64,000 nucleotides of DNA from Coprinellus micaceus (taxonomy: Eukaryota > Basidiomycota > Agaricomycetes > Agaricales > Psathyrellaceae), in the NCBI GenBank assembly GCA_951394405.1, contig OX596335.1:2356001-2420000 (forward strand), in the 5' to 3' direction. Below the pieces are notes generated by a model that did no database searches, was not told the DNA's origin, and worked only from the letters and a program-made list of their open reading frames with translations. This document shows positions 1 through 10,398 of this stretch, piece after piece (position 1 is the first letter of the stretch; each line of letters begins with the position of its first letter). Position numbers and translations under genes: made by a program.

Positions 1-1
1 G

Positions 2-46
2 GTTGACGAAGTCATCGAGCATATCGAGGAGGTTGTGATCGAGTAG
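2..46 (+). CDS. C-terminal end of an upstream gene (partial)
   Basis: An open frame enters from the left edge and reads an acidic 14-residue tail (VDEVIEHIEEVVIE) before a TAG stop. The Glu/Val/Ile-rich end could be a short helix. The family cannot be identified from so little sequence. The next gene starts about 260 bp downstream on the same strand. Confidence 0.4.
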   Translation, partial: VDEVIEHIEEVVIE

Positions 47-146
47 ACGTCTGCATATTTTGTTTCTATGCCTCTTCCACACTTTCTCTCAACGTGCATC
101 CTTTCCAAGTTTCCTTTGGGGCATCGGAACCGGGGAAGTGACCACG

Positions 147-206
147 TGATAAAAGGTGACTCTCCCACGAACGTAACCCGGGTTGCGCCGACAGGTAATC
201 TGATAA
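147..206 (+). promoter_or_regulatory. GATA-type (SreA/Urbs1-like) elements upstream of hapX
   Basis: The string ATCTGATAA lies at 198-206, 97 nt before the hapX start codon. It matches exactly the ATCWGATAA consensus known for fungal iron-sensing GATA repressors (SreA, Sre1, Urbs1). A second, weaker TGATAA core lies at about 148-153. In other fungi the iron GATA factor represses hapX when iron is plentiful, so this placement fits the known feedback loop. Function is inferred from motif and position only. Confidence 0.55.
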
Positions 207-302
207 GATTTCTCGTTCGAGAACTCGTTCGGCGCGCTACTTCCTCTCCCAGCGCTCATCTGTTCGTCTCCGTTCTATCTGAGGAGTGTCGTCGTCATCC
301 GC

Positions 303-2077
303 ATGTCGACGTCCACCAAGTTGTGGGCGACGGGTAACTACAGCTGCGCTCTTCGCACTGGGGACATGCCACTCAGCGCATCTATGTAGCCTCCAAGGAG
401 TGGGTCATCCCCTCCAAGCCGAAGCCGGGCAGAAAACCCAAGAAAGACATCCCCCAGGAGGATGCTGGCGACTCGGTGAGCATGTAATTTGCGGAATACT
501 CGCTGCAATCATCGAGCTAATACCGGCTAATCAATCAGGACGAAGCGAAGGGTCGTCGGATACAAAATAGGTTCGTGTGCCCCCTGTCTCTTGACCCTTC
601 ACAGCTCACCATCGTGTCCAGGGCTGCGCAGCGTGCGTTTAGGGAGCGCAAGCAGTCTCAGCTGGCAGAGCTCCAGGCTCGGATTCTCTCCTACGAGCAG
701 GGAGAAATCGAGCGGAACGTCGCTCTGCAAAACATTGCCAAGAGATTGAAGGAGGAGAACGACAAGCTTCGGCAGGAGAACGCGACTCTCAAGGAAAAGG
801 TCGCCAGACTCGAGCAGGAGAAGCAGGAGGCCCAGCAGCAGCTCAAGGACCAGAGTACCGAGCACAACGAAAAGAAGAGGTGGCGCGATGAGTCGCCTGT
901 TCATCAGACCAGGCAGACCCGAAAGAGGTCCCGCACGTCCGCCACACCTCCGACGACCCTTGATACCTCAAGCCATCCTTCACCGGCATCAACTCTTGTT
1001 GCCACTCCGGAGTCGACAGGGGTCATGAGCCCACCTCAGATGTCACCCTCTGACTCTGGTCTTGCGCCACCCATGCCTCAGCCGACCTTTACCGTCACGA
1101 ATGTGGACATGGAGCCGGCAGGACTGGACGATATGCTCGATTTTTCTTCCAACATGAAGGTGGCCAGCATCGATACCTCCTTCCCCCAATTTAACTGCGG
1201 CTTCTGCACCGATACCACCCCCTGTGTCTGCCGGGAGCTTGCCATGAATCAACTCAACGAGAGTGTGAATCAAGAGCTCCTGGGCGGCTATAAAGACCCC
1301 ACTTACCTGAATTCTACGCCGCAGTCATCATCACAAGGACCGGCGCCTCACACGTCCCCCTCGTCGTCTTCTATTCTCGAAAATCTTCCGGCGTATCAAC
1401 CTCCCGTTCCCCTCCGCCGGAAATCCTCTAGGCAATCAGCTAAACCTATCTTCCCCGTCTTCCCTGCAGAGCCATCAACAGCAGCAAGGACATCCACGGC
1501 GACCTGCTCGGGAGACCCGTCCAATTGTGCTGCCTGTAACGACGACGCCTTCGGTAAAGCATTCTGCTCTGCTATCGAGGAGACGGTCAACGCCCGCACG
1601 ATCTGCGACAACTGCCCCTCACGGACCCTCGACGGACCTCTCGACTTTGCGAGGACGGGCAATGGGTGCTGCGGTAACCTCATGGGGTGCGGCACCTGTC
1701 CGTCGACGTCGTTTGCATCAGCTACGACAGTCATCCAATACGAGCAGGAGTCGCCGCAGGAGTACATCCCGACGAACGACGCCTGGCAACGGATCAAAGA
1801 GCATCCTAACGTCCAATTCGCTGATCTCTCGCTCCTCGCAGAGGTCGTGGCGAGCCGGTCTAAGTGTACAGGGCCGAGGATCGTCATCACCCCACCACCC
1901 GATCACCCCATAAATCAGACCGGTGGTCAGTACGGCGATCGTCCGAGGGTGAAGGAGGAGGTGCCTCGTCTGGTACCTCAAGAAATTCTCTTGGAGTGCG
2001 GCCGAAGACGTGTGCGAGAGGTGCACTCAGAGGCCGTCCGGGAGGCTTTGCGTCTCCTCGATGCCAAGTTTACTTAG
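303..2077 (+). CDS. hapX: HapX-like iron-responsive bZIP transcription factor
   Basis: The spliced model has exons 303-333, 390-475, 539-570 and 622-2077 (534 aa). Residues 11-30 contain KEWVIPSKPKPGRKPKKD, the Hap4-like segment that docks on the CCAAT-binding complex. It is followed by a bZIP (basic region RRIQNRAAQRAFRERK, then a long leucine-rich coiled coil to about residue 100). Four cysteine-rich patches follow: CGFCTDTTPCVC (about 241-252), a CxxxxxxCxxC patch ending in AFC (about 345-365), CDNC (about 378) and CCGNLMGCGTC (about 399-410). This combination is diagnostic of HapX, which senses iron through Fe-S ligation and switches genes for iron use and vacuolar storage. All three introns are short and were chosen to restore the conserved Hap4 and basic-region reading. 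The protein is expected to be nuclear. The exact number of Fe-S clusters cannot be told. Confidence 0.9.
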
Positions 2078-2287
2078 AGCATTGTTGCATTTATCTTTCC
2101 TTATCCTTTCCAACTCAAACCACTTGTTCGTTGCATATGCATTTACCCCATCCCAATATCCATCTGATTATGTAAAGTTATTCACACAAATACGGTGAAG
2201 TACGTTCAGTATTGTAGTACATAAGTACATGGTGAATCTGAATGAGGCCTTGAAGCCCTCAATTGATTACCACCGCCGTCGTAAGAG
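2078..2287. other. Convergent intergenic stretch between hapX and PPR gene
   Basis: About 210 bp of AT-richer sequence between two stop codons on opposite strands. It presumably holds both 3' UTRs and terminators. No other feature is seen. Confidence 0.5.
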
Positions 2288-4867
2288 TTAGGTGTTCTCA
2301 GCCTCCCACTCGTCGCCCCGAACTATCTCGGCGTTCTTCCTCAACTCTCGCACCGCCGTCTTCCATTGCGTCGTCAACCTGTGGATCGCCTTGTTGGTCT
2401 TTTTCTGCACCTCTCTGGGAACGGAGACATGATGATTCTTCGGCTGCCTGTGCAGCGTCCTGAAGTGCCCCACAAGCTCCAACACGGTTGCGGTCCGCAT
2501 TTCCTCTGGGAATTCCCCGACAAACGGCCATAGCTTGATGAGCACTTTCTTCGCCATGGTATTCTTCCCTTGGGCGTAGAAGCTGCCGGCGGCAGCATCG
2601 ATGGATGGGACATCGGGTTGGATGCCCGCCTCCACCATCTCCTCCAAGACCTTCAAGGTTCCTTCTGGGTCACCGCGTCGCGAGTAAGACATCAAAAGGA
2701 TGGTGTAGGAATCACGGTCGGGGCGAATCCCCGCTTTGGACGCCTCCTCCATGACATGCCGTACTCGATGGGTATCGCCTCGGATGGAATATCCTTGGGC
2801 CAGGGCGTTGTAGTGGTGAATGCTGGCCTTGATCCCGCGAGCGAGCATCGTCTCGAAGACGTCGTAGGCCGTGTCCATGTCCATGTTGATAACCGCTTCA
2901 TGTCGTATGCGGTGGCCAATTATCCTGGCGTTAGGCTTGGTGTCGCGAAACCGGATATCTCTGAGGAAGGGCTCCATGAGCGCCCGGTAACCGCGAAATG
3001 TAGGCATGATCATCCCAGCGAAAGATTCAAACTCGGGTGAAGTCGTGGTCTTCCTGGTTTCGGGTATCTTGTGAGACCAAACGCCGTACTTGAGCCTCTC
3101 CCAACCCCGGCCATGAAGCTTGAAAATCTCGGCACGTTGAATGCACGAAATGATAAAACCGACGTGTTCTTGAGTCGGGAGCAGGTGTGGACCGGTGAGG
3201 GACTGTAACACACGGATCATGGTACGAGGGTGAGAGTGCTCGACGTAGAGAATATGCCCCAGGAGCTCCTTGACGGTTGACCCGTCGGGGACCACGTTAT
3301 TTTTCTCCATGATGTGGAGAACATGTTTCGCGCCGTCGAGCCCATAATAGTGCAGGGCGCCACGAAGAAAGCGGTTGAATATCTTGGTTGATGGTTTCAA
3401 GCCTGGGATGTGGATCTCAAAGCGGTGCTCCGGCCAGGCTTCAGGGTGGAGGGGAATGAATTGGGTCGCTGGTGTTGTTTCGGGGTTGCAGACCCCAGCA
3501 ACTAACTGTACGGCGAGGTCTGGTCGTCCACATGTAAAGCATGTTTCGACGAGGGCGGCAATGGTGCCCTCGGCCATTGGGGTGCCGGACATGATCATGG
3601 ACTGGAGCAATCGGAGTGCACCACCGAGATTGCGGTTATGGCTGCACCAGTATATGAAGGTGGAGTATGTGGCAGCATCTGCATAGGGGGATTTCGGGAG
3701 AGGTTCAGGGTAGGAGACCGAATCAGCCGTCTCGCCAGCGCCGCCGTTGCCAGATACTACTTCGATGATGGTCTCGACGCTTTCCTGGTCGAAAAGGGAG
3801 AGAAGGCGGAGAGCGCGAGAGACAGCACCGGATTCTATGTGCCCACGGATGAGAGAATTCAGGGTGGAGACCTGGGAAGCAGGCTGCAGGTTTGGCAGTA
3901 CCGCAATTGCGTTGTCTTCTACAGTGTCGTCGGCGCCAACCTTGCGATGTCGTCGTGCGAGGAGGGCGTGTGTATCCGCCTTGATGGGCATACCATGTTC
4001 TTGCATCGCTTCCATGATACGCTGAGCTCGGGCAATGTCGAGGTTGTCGAGGGCAGACTCCAGCATGAAATGGAATGTCTTCCTGCTGGGCTGTATTCCG
4101 GCGCCTGCAAGCTCGTCCAGGGCGCTCCGAAGCCACCGGTAGTTGGATTGCTTGGTGAGCGCGTAATAGCGAAAGTAGAGAAGTCCTTCGGAAGGACCGC
4201 ATTGGTCTGCACCTTTGTCGGCCAGCTGCACCGCCAAGTCCCATTGGTTCCGTTCCGTTGCTTGAGCGCAAAGCCATAGGAAGGTAGAAGGAGGGACAGT
4301 AAGGCCCATCGCGTTTCCCAGACCGATTAGGTCGACGACATGATTCGGAGTTGGGGAGTTCCACACCCGCTGAATCATGCCTCGGAATGACAAGGCTTCG
4401 GTGAAATATTCCCGGAGACTTGAATCGGCGCGGATGCTCGTGATGACCCTCTCCTTGACTTTCGCGTCTCGATACTGGTCCAAGGCGTCGAAAACTTTCT
4501 GAACCGTTGGATCTGCAGGCTGAACACTCTGGGGTGTTGCTGCTGCCAGTGGAGGTCTCCGGAACCGTCTTTGGGGCCTTGTATCCACCGGCCGGGGGTT
4601 CTGTGCATGTGCTGCTGTCGATTTGCGTTTCCGGGGATAAAGATGTGGGGACGGGGTGGAGGGGAGAGGGGGACTCCTGGCAGGGGAGTCGGGAACCTCG
4701 ACAATGGGTGGCAGCCGGTGCGGGGTTGAGGGGGTAGTAGAAAGCTCGATGGTGGGTGGCAGGCGGAGACCATGTTGTAGCCTTAGCCACTGGGTGACAA
4801 TGCTGCATCTTGGGGCGACGTGCAGCTTCAAAGTTGGCCTGCGAGCAAGGGGGAGCGTCTGGAGCAT
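2288..4867 (-). CDS. Pentatricopeptide-repeat protein, probably mitochondrial
   Basis: A single uninterrupted frame of about 859 aa. I start at the ATG at 4867 (MLQTLPLARRPTLK...) because the frame further upstream lacks an ATG. This N-terminus is rich in Arg/Leu and poor in acidic residues, like a mitochondrial presequence. A Pro/Ser-rich linker follows, and the rest is helical repeats. Clear PPR units include segments such as YNALAQGYSIRGDTHRVRHV and YTILLMSYSRRGDPEGTLKV near the C-terminus, and related pairs in the middle. PPR proteins bind organellar RNA and control its processing, stability or translation. The RNA target is unknown. The lack of introns in a gene this long stands out against its intron-rich neighbours. 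Confidence 0.8.
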   Translation of the reverse strand: MLQTLPLARRPTLKLHVAPRCSIVTQWLRLQHGLRLPPTIELSTTPSTPHRLPPIVEVPDSPARSPPLPSTPSPHLYPRKRKSTAAHAQNPRPVDTRPQRRFRRPPLAAATPQSVQPADPTVQKVFDALDQYRDAKVKERVITSIRADSSLREYFTEALSFRGMIQRVWNSPTPNHVVDLIGLGNAMGLTVPPSTFLWLCAQATERNQWDLAVQLADKGADQCGPSEGLLYFRYYALTKQSNYRWLRSALDELAGAGIQPSRKTFHFMLESALDNLDIARAQRIMEAMQEHGMPIKADTHALLARRHRKVGADDTVEDNAIAVLPNLQPASQVSTLNSLIRGHIESGAVSRALRLLSLFDQESVETIIEVVSGNGGAGETADSVSYPEPLPKSPYADAATYSTFIYWCSHNRNLGGALRLLQSMIMSGTPMAEGTIAALVETCFTCGRPDLAVQLVAGVCNPETTPATQFIPLHPEAWPEHRFEIHIPGLKPSTKIFNRFLRGALHYYGLDGAKHVLHIMEKNNVVPDGSTVKELLGHILYVEHSHPRTMIRVLQSLTGPHLLPTQEHVGFIISCIQRAEIFKLHGRGWERLKYGVWSHKIPETRKTTTSPEFESFAGMIMPTFRGYRALMEPFLRDIRFRDTKPNARIIGHRIRHEAVINMDMDTAYDVFETMLARGIKASIHHYNALAQGYSIRGDTHRVRHVMEEASKAGIRPDRDSYTILLMSYSRRGDPEGTLKVLEEMVEAGIQPDVPSIDAAAGSFYAQGKNTMAKKVLIKLWPFVGEFPEEMRTATVLELVGHFRTLHRQPKNHHVSVPREVQKKTNKAIHRLTTQWKTAVRELRKNAEIVRGDEWEAENT

Positions 4868-5158
4868 GGACAGGGCGGACAGGGTCCAGTTGCCCGCGTC
4901 GTATCCCTGTGCGTGGCTCAGCGCGTTGGCAGCACGCAAAGGGGCAATGGGGCGTACCGTTCAGCTGACAATGCGTGTGGTCCGGTTACATACAACAACA
5001 CTCCTCCGTCGTCCAGCTCAAGTCCCCGTCACCCCCATTTTCCATTTTCCTCCTCATCACGTGCACCAGCGCCTAGCCCGCGTCTGGTGTGGTTGACTCA
5101 TGATCGAGATCCACTTCATTCGCTCGTCGAATTGAAAGTCGGTGCGCTACATATTATT

Positions 5159-6280
5159 CTAGCTAAAACACACCCCTTCTCCACCGATACTAAACTCCAT
5201 ACCGCCAGTCATCTCAGTTCCTGGGCATCGCAAACAGCCGGTGAACTTCCGTCGCCCAGCGTCTACTGCGGTCGTAATATGGTAGCTGATGGGGAGGACA
5301 GAAGGGTCGGAAACGATGTACTGGTCTGGCCCTTCCTTGGGTGGTGAGAAAGGGTCAGGCCAAGGGTTGAGGTGTTGGCGGTAATATGTCGGTGGGTTGG
5401 CTGCTCTGCTGGCTGGCGTGAGGCCCCAGTTCGTCAGGACGATCACAGGTGAGAGCGTCGAGCGAATCTTCTGGAGAGCCATGGCGACGTTTCGAAAGCG
5501 ATTGGTCGTTCCAGGCGGGTGATTGCTGGATATATCGTCGGCAGGTCTCTCAGCGGCAAAGCGGTCTGGCCAATGGAATGTGCTGAGGGAGTCTACGACA
5601 AGCATCCCGAGCTCAGAGCTGGGGAATAGACGGGCGATATAACTCGGCGAGTTCATGATTGACACAGCTAATTGTAGCGTAGAGGCTACACGGATGAGAG
5701 CAAGGCGACTAAGGCATTCCTCAGTCACTGTTGGGACCTCTACGGCGTTGATAAGCTTCTGGAGCCTGTCCACAAGGATCTGCTTGAAACGACAGACGTC
5801 AAACGACCCATCTGTGTCAAACACGATGGCCGCCTTCTCCCACCCACGCAGGTCGATTGAGCGATGGAGACGAGATAGCACGCAAGTTGCGACGAGATGA
5901 TACGTGAGATGTGTCTTCCCAGAGGCTGGAGGGCCTTGAATTTCGATGACATCGCCGCGCTTCAGGGACGAATTTGGGGAACCTGAATCCACGCTAGTCG
6001 AGCAGCAGTAGGCATCGAGAGCGTTGATCTGTGTCGGTGTAAGCGGGCTACCTAGGATATGGCCGTCAGTGCAACCACGACCTGAGTCGGGGCTCAAATT
6101 CACTTTCTGAGGCCAGAGACGTGAGTAGCTGCCTCCAATATTAGATGTGATGAACCGCGAATTGAGTGGGATCAATGTACATTCAATAGCGACTCGGACT
6201 GAATTTCATTAATTACGGCGTCTGCCTGGGTTTCCGTGAGTGGTGTGGATTGGACAGCGCGAGGAAGAAGAGGCTACCAT
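5159..6280 (-). CDS. xrcc2: XRCC2-like RAD51 paralogue (DNA repair ATPase)
   Basis: The main exon (6051-5159) encodes a RecA-fold ATPase. It has Walker A GPPASGKTHL, a Walker B strand LGMLVVDSLSTFHW, and the FDTDGSFDVCRF segment typical of XRCC2. XRCC2 acts with other RAD51 paralogues in homologous recombination in the nucleus. The N-terminus is split. My best model is ATG (6280-6278), exon 6225-6181, exon 6128-6104, then the main exon, with three introns of exactly 52 nt. It gives MADAVINEIQSESLLNLL then TSLASESSPLTPTQINAL and 321 aa in total, close to other XRCC2 proteins. The first introns are inferred from splice signals and phase. The gene is divergent from the coiled-coil gene, 214 bp away. 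Confidence 0.75.
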
Positions 6281-6494
6281 GAGAGAGGGAGGGGGATGTG
6301 GTGGCACAGAGGAAAGAGTGGAAGCAGTGTTGCCATGAATCTTCCCATCATTCCAACCTTATGGTCCTCCTTGTCCTCACATTCTACCCCATAGACGCCC
6401 TTCCCCTTCTCTCCTTTTCACCCTTCTGTTTATCAGCCATTCCAGCGGATATTGACGCCCTAGGTCTATTTCATACCTTACTACGCTCCCCACC

Positions 6495-8905
6495 ATGTCG
6501 ACGGTGTCGCCCAAGCCACTGCCAGCCACGTCGAGGAGACCGGCACCATCCCCAACGCCCGCAACACCCGCTAGAAGCTCTTCTGTGCGGGCTACCACTG
6601 GTACAGCGCGTGCCCCCGTAGCGTCAACGCCGGTCGCACGCCGCAGGCCCCCATCGAAGTCTTCCACCCCTGTATCACACCCGAACGGAGAAGGCAAAGA
6701 TGCATCCCTGAGCGACACGCTCAACGCGGAGAAGGAGCAGGTAAGCGAATCAGCATTATGCCCGCACTTGAGTCGCGAGGGACGAGCTCTGACTTTCTTC
6801 TACCGTTCAGCTCCTTGTGCAAGTCCAAGACAAGGAGGCGACGATCTCCACACTCGCAACCGAGAACAGCAACCTCACACTTTCCCTCAATGCCGCTGAA
6901 ACACGACTTAATGAACTCTATAACGAACAATCTCGTTGGGAGATGGAGATGGCACAGCGGATCGAGGTTGCCGACAAGCTCAGGGAACAGGTCCGAGAGC
7001 TTGAGAAGGAGAAGCGGGATCTGCAGCGACGTTACAATGAGCAGGTACGTGTAATCGCCACTGCATGGCAAACACGAGAAGCCTGATGTATTGTGGGCCA
7101 CTAATCAGACCTCCTCTTTTGATGCTGAGCGGCAAGCTTTCTACGACAACGAGCAGCATCTCAAGTCTCGCATTCAATCACTGACCCAGGCTCGTAAACG
7201 CGCCGAGGCTGAAGCAGCAAGGGCTGCGGAGGCGTTGACCCCCGTCGAGCCGGCTGCAGCAGGTGATGCACAGAGCATCAACGAGCCCGACCCTATCGAA
7301 CCTACCTCCTTTCAAAAGACCGACTCATTCTCCAATGACGACCTCGACAACGAACCTGCAGAGATGACGGCTCTCAAGCTCGAGTTGTCAACCCTGTCGA
7401 CGTCCTATGCTTCTATGCAAAGCACCTTGGTTTTGCTTCAATCCCAACTCGTCGACCTCAAGAGGGTGAACCAGGAACTCCAGGAGGAAAACGAGAGCTA
7501 CATGATTCTGCTACGCGAAAAGACCTTGAGCGGCCAATTTGACTTGATGCGGCAGGTCGGGGGCAACAAGAGTAGTAGCGACGATGATAGCGAGGATGAC
7601 GAGAGAGGGACGAGTGGTGATCTCAACAGTCTCCATAGCACCGCTCGCAGCACTCTCGACCGAGTGGACGAAGAACCCGAGATTATGCCAGACGGATCCG
7701 GTTTCGGACACGACCTGGAAGCTGAGCTGACCAGGTCATCACCCGTCGGCTCCAAGCCACCTAGCAGGGGCGGCCGCAGGAGGACGGCCTCTACCTCCGC
7801 GCCTCGCGGTGAATCCCTGGCCGATTTGCCTGTGGCTGGACCTGGACTTGATCTCGCAGCAGAACTGGGCCGAGCTGAGAACAAGGATATCCTAGAGGGC
7901 AACTTCATTGAGGAAGATACGAGCAAGACCAAGCGCTCCAGGAAGGCGCCTGACAGTCGCAAGGACGATGAATTCGAGGCGCTCAGGAGCGAAGTCAAGA
8001 ACCTCAAAGATGCCAACAAGGCTCTCTCCCTCTATGCGTCCAAAATCATCGACCGCATCATTGCTCAAGAGGGTTTCGAGCATGTCCTCGCCGCCGACTA
8101 CGACGCTGATGCTCCCAAAACCCCCGCTACCGCGAGTACCGCCTACACGACTCTGCCTAAAGGCTCGGCCAAGGCATCTCCCGCGAAACCACGACCGCAA
8201 TCCGTATTCGTTGGTCGCACTGCGTCCAACCCTCCACCACCTACGACGCCCGCTACTGCGACACCACCTCCACTCACCACCAGACCGTCGAATCCCAAAC
8301 GCCGTTCTCTGTCGTTCGACTGGAAGACGTTCTCCTTTTCTTCCGTCGAGAAAGCACAACCCAGTCCTAATCTGCGTCAATTGACCCTTCAACCAGGCGC
8401 CAGCCCCGTTGTTACGAATGCGAGGAAGCTCGAAACCATGGAAGATGAAGAAGACAGGAAAGAGAGAGAGAGGCTTACAGCTACCATGAAACTAATGGGT
8501 ATTCAACCTCAAGCCTCCATCCACTCTCCCGGCCTCGCCCCACCTCCCCGCATAGAGGAGACCAAGTCGGAGCCTCCCCCATCTCATGGCGGCCTGAACC
8601 GCCGGTTCTCACTATGGGGTAAACCCCCTGCCCCGAAAGACAATTCTGACGCCGCTTCCAACCGGTCAACCGAGTCAACTAGGGGGTTGGGCCTGACGCA
8701 TGAGGTGCTCGAGCATGTGGAGGCGGAGAACTCCCTCGCGGCTCTGGACGCCCGGGAGAAGAACCTCAGCCAGGAGATTGCGAAGGGAGGATCGGGCGGG
8801 TTTACTGAACCTCAACGCAGGAGCACCGGACGGAGGGGCCGCCGTAGCGCCGGGGGGAGCGGGAGTGGAAGCACGGTTTTCAGTGCTGGGATGAACGACG
8901 ATTAA
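6495..8905 (+). CDS. Coiled-coil protein of unknown function
   Basis: Three exons (6495-6740, 6811-7044, 7109-8905) give 758 aa. The N-terminal 80 residues are Ser/Thr/Pro/Ala-rich and basic. Residues about 83-190 form a strong coiled coil with heptads such as LREQVRELEKEKRDLQRRY. A second coiled coil lies around 215-260, then a long disordered acidic and Ser-rich region. A short conserved-looking block, KALSLYASKIIDRIIAQEGF, follows an EVKNLKDAN helix at about residue 460. The C-terminal third is Pro/Ser-rich with a further helix (EHVEAENSLAALDAREKNL) and a Gly/Arg/Ser-rich tail. There is no signal peptide or membrane segment. Such layouts suit cytoskeletal or scaffold proteins, but I do not recognise a named family. 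Confidence 0.75.
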
Positions 8906-9496
8906 ATGAACGGGATAACGAGACGCAATGATATTCTCCCTCTCTGGAGTGATGCCTGTCCTGTATAAGCGGATTCCCGACACGACGATATGACTCTTTT
9001 TTCTTTCTCCCCCATGACTTTTGGAAGGTTACAACTATTTATTGTGGCTGGGGAAAGATAGACAGCCGTCCTCCCCGTCTACGAGCCAGATATGACATTC
9101 TCTTCTCCTGGACCCTGGTGCTTCTGATGTATACGGTATACCATATCAACTGACCCCTTGTCTGTACGACTTACTTTAAACGTCCTGTTGTATAATCATT
9201 TATAGTTCCTGTAGAGAGTGGTTTTATCTGACGCAGGGATGCATGATGGTCTGGCTGAAGATGGCCGCAAAAATACATTCCAGAAGCGACGGGAACGAAG
9301 AACGACGCTGTAGTGGACAATCAAGCAGCAGGTTTCTGGTGCCTCAAGAGGGTATTTTGGGCATGAGTACGAATAGTGCTGAAAGGGTCGTCTGCGAAAG
9401 TCGGGTTAGTCAAGATCATGGGTTGTCGTAGTCGTTCCAATTCCCTTGTTGAAGCATAAGTCAGAACGATGCATACATAGCAGCAACTGTGGACAC
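8906..9496. other. Convergent intergenic region
   Basis: About 590 bp between the stop codons of the coiled-coil gene and slx9. The first 350 bp are T-rich and contain sequence consistent with a 3' UTR. Short open frames here lack splice or homology support. Nothing else is recognised. Confidence 0.4.
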
Positions 9497-10196
9497 CTAC
9501 AAAGCCCTCTTCCTTTGAGCCTTCGTCAAAGTAACGCCCTTCCCCTCCCCGATCTTCAACGACCTCGAAGCTGCCGTTGGTCTCGACGTCGCCATACCGG
9601 AGTCTGTTTCCATCGCATCCTTCCCTTTCTTCGTTGACTCTGCAGGCTCGCGGGTATCCAAAGGATCTTCAAGTGCAGCCAAGGCCTGTTGTATATCAGA
9701 CATGCCGTTGGCGATCTGCTCCTTCGCTTTGCGCTTTAACCGCCGCTGGTGGGATTTCGAGAATGCAGATTTGGATACGTCCAATTCTACAGGTGATTTT
9801 AGCATTTAAAAGGCTGTGCGTAATGCTGAGGAGGGGCGTACTTTGGAGGAACGCTTCACGCTTGATAGCTTGCTTTTCCTTCTTGCTGATGATGGGCTTC
9901 GAGACCTCGTTGGCAGTGTCAAACGATTTCAAGAGTTCGCTTGCCTGGTTACAACGTCCCGAGATCTGGTAAGGCGACCCAACCACCGAGTGAAACCAAC
10001 GCACCGACACCTCAGGAGCCGATCCGATGTCGACACGCTCGACCGCATTTTCCTGAACGGCGAACGACCTCCTTGGCAGTTTCACAGAGGACTGATGTGC
10101 GCTGTCACGAGTTCTCGATGCTTTTGGCTATACGGAATTACGAGCGGCTCAGCTAGTGGACGTTGAGCTGGGAAATGAGGTTCAGCACCTTACCAT
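9497..10196 (-). CDS. slx9: Ribosome biogenesis protein SLX9
   Basis: The spliced model is ATG (10196-10194), exons 10127-10011, 9944-9842 and 9786-9497 (170 aa). The core shows the Slx9 signature: a Lys-rich ISKKEKQAIKREAFLQ block, then SKSAFSKSHQRRLKRKAKEQ and a C-terminal LTKAQRKRAL. Slx9 joins early 40S pre-ribosomes in the nucleolus and helps ITS1 processing and export. The first coding exon is only the start codon, followed by a GTAAGG intron of 66 nt. The second intron (10010-9945) is a multiple of three without stops, so it might instead be coding. The gene is short compared with yeast Slx9 (about 210 aa). Confidence 0.75.
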
Positions 10197-10398
10197 GGTG
10201 ATGGTGTACCAAGGAGAAGAGGGGCGAGATCTGTTCGAAATTTGGTGGTGTCTGATGATCAATCAGCTCCGAGCGCCAAAGTACATCAGTTCCCAGCTGA
10301 AGTACTTAGGTTCCCTCACGCTCACTAACCCAGCACAAGGCAGAATCGTAGAAAAACTTAATTGCGGGGGTATCTATCTACCTACTGGCCGTCTGTGA

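Noticed and set aside
1396..1890. 164-codon frame antisense to hapX
   Set aside because: Shadow of a conserved coding region; no domain or start context.
3723..4808. Long open frame (361 codons) on the minus strand
   Set aside because: Overlaps the PPR gene in another frame on the same strand, with Ser/Arg/Pro-rich, unfolded composition and no domain.
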